DNA of 64,000 nucleotides from Euglena gracilis (taxonomy: Eukaryota > Euglenida > Euglenophyceae > Euglenales), in NCBI GenBank assembly GCA_039621445.1, contig CP154954.1, positions 77,138,073-77,202,072 on the forward strand, written 5' to 3'. The notes under the pieces are model-generated. The model was given only the letters and a program-made list of their open reading frames with translations. It had not been told where the DNA came from and made no database searches. Each line of letters begins with the position of its first letter. Position 1 is the stretch's first letter. A program made the position numbers and the translations under genes. Positions 61,626 to 64,000 of this stretch are shown here, one piece after another.

Positions 61626-61882
61626 CAGGTTTGCGGATGGAAGGGAAAGTCGCCAGAAACTGTTTGGGAAATGTTTTTTGACGGCTTGTTTTGGGGGGGG
61701 GGTCCTGCCCTTGGCACATTTGCTTGCGGTGCCGCAAACTGCGCGCAAAGGTCGGCAATGCGGTGGTTGCCACAAAGCCTGGCGGGGACCACATCGTGAC
61801 CATCAACGTCCGCCTGCCGAAATCGCTGGACGACGAGGACCGGCGGGTCTTCCAAAAGCTTGCGGCAAAGGGTGGAGTCTGA
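50246..61882 (+). CDS. DnaJ (Hsp40) type I co-chaperone, about twelve exons
   Basis: Type I J proteins stimulate Hsp70 and bind substrates; this one is most like organellar/bacterial DnaJ. Exons: 50246-50347 ([17 protein letters not shown]), 50490-50591 ([13 protein letters not shown] with HPD), 51411-about 51536 ([27 protein letters not shown]), about 52788-52921 (Gly/Met-rich, then [20 protein letters not shown]), 53961-54026 (CSACKGSG), 55871-about 55917 (CKACKGRR), about 56869-56965 ([18 protein letters not shown] and CPDCNG), about 57663-57782 ([20 protein letters not shown]), 58301-58412 ([19 protein letters not shown]), 59628-59701 ([20 protein letters not shown]), 60294-about 60354 ([11 protein letters not shown]) and 61751-61882 ([19 protein letters not shown] stop). 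The second zinc repeat has lost its last Gly. If the gene starts on its own, ATG 50195 gives an Arg-rich, acid-free leader (MSLRHRRWTVLHLF) suited to a mitochondrial presequence. If it is fused to the AAA module, 50246 is an internal exon start. Confidence 0.9.
51536..52788 (+). other. Nonconventional intron in DnaJ, CAGGC...GCCTG ends
   Basis: No GT-AG or GC-AG pair joins the NPYDLFD exon to the Gly/Met-rich exon in frame. The boundaries carry a perfect 12-bp inverted repeat: CAGGCTTTTTTT at 51539-51550 and AAAAAAAGCCTG at 52772-52783. Taking CAG as intron positions +4 to +6 and CTG five bases before the exon gives an in-frame join, DML then MNGMGG. No 8-bp target duplication is visible. Confidence 0.55.
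53473..53875. mobile_element. hAT-like MITE, family A copy 2, inside a DnaJ intron
   Basis: Same ends and interior as the 31957 copy, 403 bp, with exact 8-bp target duplication GTCTGACC (53465-53472 and 53876-53883). It lies in the intron between the [10 protein letters not shown] exon and the first zinc-repeat exon. The exact duplication and close identity to copy 1 suggest recent movement. Confidence 0.9.
54027..55870 (+). mobile_element. Intron made of an inserted TIR element (introner), in DnaJ
   Basis: The zinc-finger exon is interrupted at GTCCCATG (54020-54027) by an element starting CAGGGATTTTTC and ending AAAAATCCCTG (55863), followed by GTCCCAGG (55864-55871). Seven of eight target-site bases match. 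Removing the element plus one target copy rejoins the DnaJ frame as [14 protein letters not shown], which agrees with the family in phase and spacing. As written it can be spliced as GC-AG (GC at 54027-54028, AG at 55869-55870). Because of the duplication the cut can slide and give nearly the same product. A second TIR element (54235-55651) is nested inside. Confidence 0.75.
54235..55651. mobile_element. 1.4-kb TIR element nested in the DnaJ introner
   Basis: Ends are CAGGCATTATTTTTTTTTAA and the complementary TTAAAAAATAATAATGCCTG. The target duplication GGGGTCCC is exact (54227-54234, 55652-55659). Subterminal arrays of AAGGTTTTTT decamers lie at both ends (about 54290-54360 and 55535-55630), as is common for hAT elements. 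It is AT-rich with no convincing ORF. Confidence 0.85.
55918..56868 (+). other. Nonconventional intron in DnaJ, CAGGCC...GGCCTG ends
   Basis: Intron ends are CAGGCCTCCA (from 55921) and the complementary TTGGGGCCTG just upstream of CACCC. Applying the CAG +4 / CTG plus five rule joins GTCGTGACAGA to AACCCGAACC in frame. This gives [13 protein letters not shown], which restores the conserved RT-x-F-G-x-F-like segment between zinc repeats of plastid/bacterial DnaJ. A GC-AG alternative (55934 to 56842) adds 12 unexplained residues. Confidence 0.5.
56965..57662 (+). other. Nonconventional intron in DnaJ, CAG...CTG ends
   Basis: The exon ends CPDCNG before GTGCCCAGTGCCCC, and the next starts after GGGGTCCGCTGCTGCC. 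The ends pair imperfectly (CAGTGCCCC against GGGGTCCGCTG). Joining AAT GG to C GAC GGC CGC yields CPDCNGDGRQRR, the expected CxxCxGxGR ending of the fourth zinc repeat. The boundary is good to one or two bases. Confidence 0.45.
57783..58300 (+). other. Atypical intron in DnaJ with pairing ends
   Basis: The most conserved join (PHG then DLYAVL) needs an intron running from CAGTCGGGTTGTG to CGCAACCCGCCAG. Its ends are inverted repeats of each other in 11 of 15 positions, and it does not start with GT. A GT start two bases later changes the conserved Asp. It looks like an intermediate between conventional and nonconventional forms. Confidence 0.45.
58794..59490. mobile_element. TIR element in DnaJ intron, near-perfect target duplication
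   Basis: Left CTGGGGTTTAATCGG, right AAAACCCCTG, flanks TGCCATAT and TTCCATAT (7 of 8). The interior has GTGACTG-type blocks also seen near 19.9, 37.6 and 52.1 kb, plus a GGTCCAGCCA segment shared with 48.7 kb. Non-coding. Confidence 0.6.
59843..60218. mobile_element. hAT-like MITE, family A copy 3 (older)
   Basis: A diverged copy with left end GAGGGTTCAATATAAGGA and right end TTTCATTGAACCCTG. The internal AAAAGTGCCCAAAATGGCAC segment is shared with the other two copies. Its flanks no longer match, so the target duplication has decayed. It lies in the penultimate DnaJ intron. Confidence 0.75.
61511..61624. repeat. A-rich tract (about 110 A)
   Basis: Two A runs of about 40-55 with few interruptions, inside the last DnaJ intron. 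The Lys-run frame through it is an artefact. Confidence 0.95.
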
Positions 61883-64000
61883 GGTCTGGGCCAACCCACC
61901 GACCAGCATTATTTGGGGTTGGAAATGTCACAGCTTTGAATGAACAGAATAAAGCATCAAGGTGGTGGGGTTACATAATCACCCAAAGGCTTTGTTCCTC
62001 CCCCAAAGCAAATATCTTTAATGTATCAGAGGCAGGGGTGATTCTTGGCGTTCAGTTTAGTATAATGCTTGGTGACAAAACTGTGCACATGTGTTTTATC
62101 TTGGTTGTGTGACTCCATTTCTGCAAAATCTGCTGCAAAAAAATCTGCTGCAAACCGCCCAAATGAATTTTTGTTAACTCCAATGTTTCAACGTGATAAG
62201 TCAGAAGCTGAAAGCAACTCTGGTAGGACAAAATTTGACACAGAAAAGGTAGTTGTGTCCCACTCCGGGAACTTTGTCATTGGGGTCCAATTTGATGTTT
62301 GTCTGGTGACGCCTTCTGTTGAATGATCTATGAAGATGGATGTGAAGTTATATAAGGATATATGTGCAAATATATGCAATATATTTTAGGTATACATATA
62401 TATACATGTAATTATATATGGCATTAGGCAATGCTTTTTTCGGTTGTGTTGAAAATTCCCAAAATTATTCAAAGAGGCAATTTGTCACCATCTCCAAAAA
62501 CATTTTTTTCTCCATTTCCAAAGGTTGTGTTCAGGACAGTTTCCCCTGCAGCCTGGAGGAAAAAATGCATGACAGGGGGGTAATTGCATTTATTAAAAGA
62601 TGTATGAAAATGGAAGGAGGAAATTCCTGCATTTTGTGGGATCCTGCGAAAAATGTCATTTTTCCCATGAGGCTCATCAAATTAGTCAAATTTGAGTTTG
62701 TCTTTAACAGAAGTTTGAGCTTTCAGCGTTTTCTGTTGATACCTCCCCCCCCCCCGTCCACCGACCACCCCATACACCGACCACCCCCTGGTCGGGGAGA
62801 TTTGAAAATTGGGGTTTTTTGTCACCTAGATGTGCGACCACTCCCTGGTCGGGGGTCGTAGGTTGGGGGCACGATGATTTCTTGGTCGGGGGTTGTGGGA
62901 ACCCGGTCGGTGGACAAGGCCAGCAATTCAAATTGCATACCTATGTCCTATGTTGATGTATCAGCATGACGTAAATTCTTAGTTTTTTCACCGAATCTCC
63001 AAATTGTATGTTCTTTTGGAGGCCCTCCGATTTCTTTCAGGGATTTTTTTTTGTTTTCAGCCTTCAAATATTTTGTTGGCTGCGATTGCCATATCTCTCC
63101 AGGTTCAATCGCAATCCAATTCTATTGTTCATCTAAATCTATTTTTATCGTTCCCCCCTTATTATTGTTTTGGAAGGCACGACGAAGCTGTGGTTTTTTT
63201 GGTTGCTGCAGAATTATTTTCAAAAAAATATTGAAAAACTGTGAACAGTTGCTTTCGAATTTTTTTTTCAAGGCTGTGGGCAGAATTCATTGATAAATTC
63301 ATCAGTTACCCCAGGAGGAAAAATTGGATGATTTTGAACAGGTGACATGCTTTTTTGTGTCATGTCTCACAATATCTCATTATGTTTCTCCCCATTTTCC
63401 GGACCAAAGGCAAGGCAAAGGCACCAAAACAAACAGCCACAGTGCACAAAGGAGAGATTGGCTGCTAAAAAAAGTGGCATGGAAAAGTTTGACAGAACAA
63501 ATTCCAAATATTTGTCAACCTGTTTTGGCCAGACTGCCAAATTTTTACATATTTATTTCGGAACTTTTCGGATTTTACCCCGGTTGTCAATGAAGTTTCT
63601 GAAAGTGTTCAATTCTGTTTGAAAGTCTGAGAATTTTTTCCAAAACATTTTTTGTCCAAAATCCTGTCAACCATTTCCATCCTTGCCAGGCCACCAAATT
63701 TTCAATGTCCAATTTTTTTTGCCTCCAATTTTCTTTGGCACCATTTCCCCTGTTACCCCTGTTACTCACTCCGGGGCAAGGGAACTGATTCATTTCTGGT
63801 GCCATGACCCCCAAGGAAAAATTGAATGGAAGCATTTTTTTTAATTTTTTTTCCAGTTTTATTTTCCCCCTCCCAAATTTTATTAGACCCTACTGGCTCC
63901 CCTGCAGGTTGAAAGTGGCGTAGTTTGATTATTTGGCCTCCCTTTGCCTCCAGGTGCATGCTGCGCAACGGCGTACCTGCAGCATCATGCCTGACCCCGC
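61883..64000. other. Downstream of DnaJ; one element, possible exon at the edge
   Basis: No gene recognised. 62746-62920 is a poly-C-capped element. The last bases (from 63953, after CCTCCAG) are GC-rich and exon-like (frames VHAAQRRTCSIMPD or CMLRNGVPAASCLT) but are cut off by the window end. Confidence 0.35.
62746..62920. mobile_element. Poly-C-capped element with GTCCACCGACC ends
   Basis: CCCCCCGTCCACCGACCACC at the left, GGTCGGTGGAC at the right; three internal CCTGGTCGGGG blocks. Confidence 0.6.

Noticed and set aside
61090-62112. 340-aa frame with a long Lys run
   Set aside because: It reads through an A tract in an intron and overlaps the last DnaJ exon in the wrong frame.

Overview
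This window is eukaryotic nuclear DNA, most probably from a euglenid-like protist. Three things point there. Genes are cut into short GC-rich exons by T/G-rich introns. Canonical GT-AG introns sit in the same gene as introns that lack GT-AG, carry CAG just inside the 5' end and CTG just before the 3' end, and have ends that pair, which is the known form of euglenid nonconventional introns. Interstitial TTAGGG telomere-type repeats are also present. The organism is an inference; the intron structures are read directly.

Only about 3 kb is convincingly coding. (1) A minus-strand V-ATPase proteolipid subunit c gene lies at 21.88-22.49 kb in five phase-consistent exons separated by 45-59 nt GT-AG introns; its last exon was not found. 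(2) A plus-strand AAA+ ATPase module of FtsH-like layout covers 44.16-50.10 kb in six exons. (3) A plus-strand type I DnaJ co-chaperone follows at 50.2-61.9 kb in about twelve exons: J domain with HPD, Gly/Met-rich linker, zinc finger with CxxCxGxG repeats, and substrate-binding C-terminal domains. The AAA module and DnaJ can be joined in frame by one ordinary GT-AG intron (50098-50245), so they may be one AAA-DnaJ fusion protein. The alternative is two genes about 35 bp apart.

The rest is repeats. 2.0-7.4 kb is a C-rich minisatellite with pure C runs up to 152 nt, arranged around G-rich blocks and about 15 copies of a 71-bp satellite that contains a telomere-like core. 13.0-14.9 kb holds a broken DIRS-like retroelement (Gag-like ORF plus reverse transcriptase) on the minus strand. 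Many small non-autonomous elements have hAT-like signatures (ends close to CAGGG/CCCTG and 8-bp target duplications; four exact pairs in introns or next to exons). Another group of inverted-repeat elements is capped by poly-C/poly-G runs. A very stable hairpin core (GCGAAGC or its complement) recurs throughout.

The most interesting point is the link between these layers. In the DnaJ gene at least one intron (54027-55870) is itself a TIR element inserted into an exon, with a near-perfect 8-bp target duplication supplying the splice junction. Three neighbouring introns have the same CAG/CTG inverted-repeat ends and restore conserved DnaJ junctions when removed by that rule. The window therefore shows intron gain from mobile elements next to related MITEs with intact target duplications.
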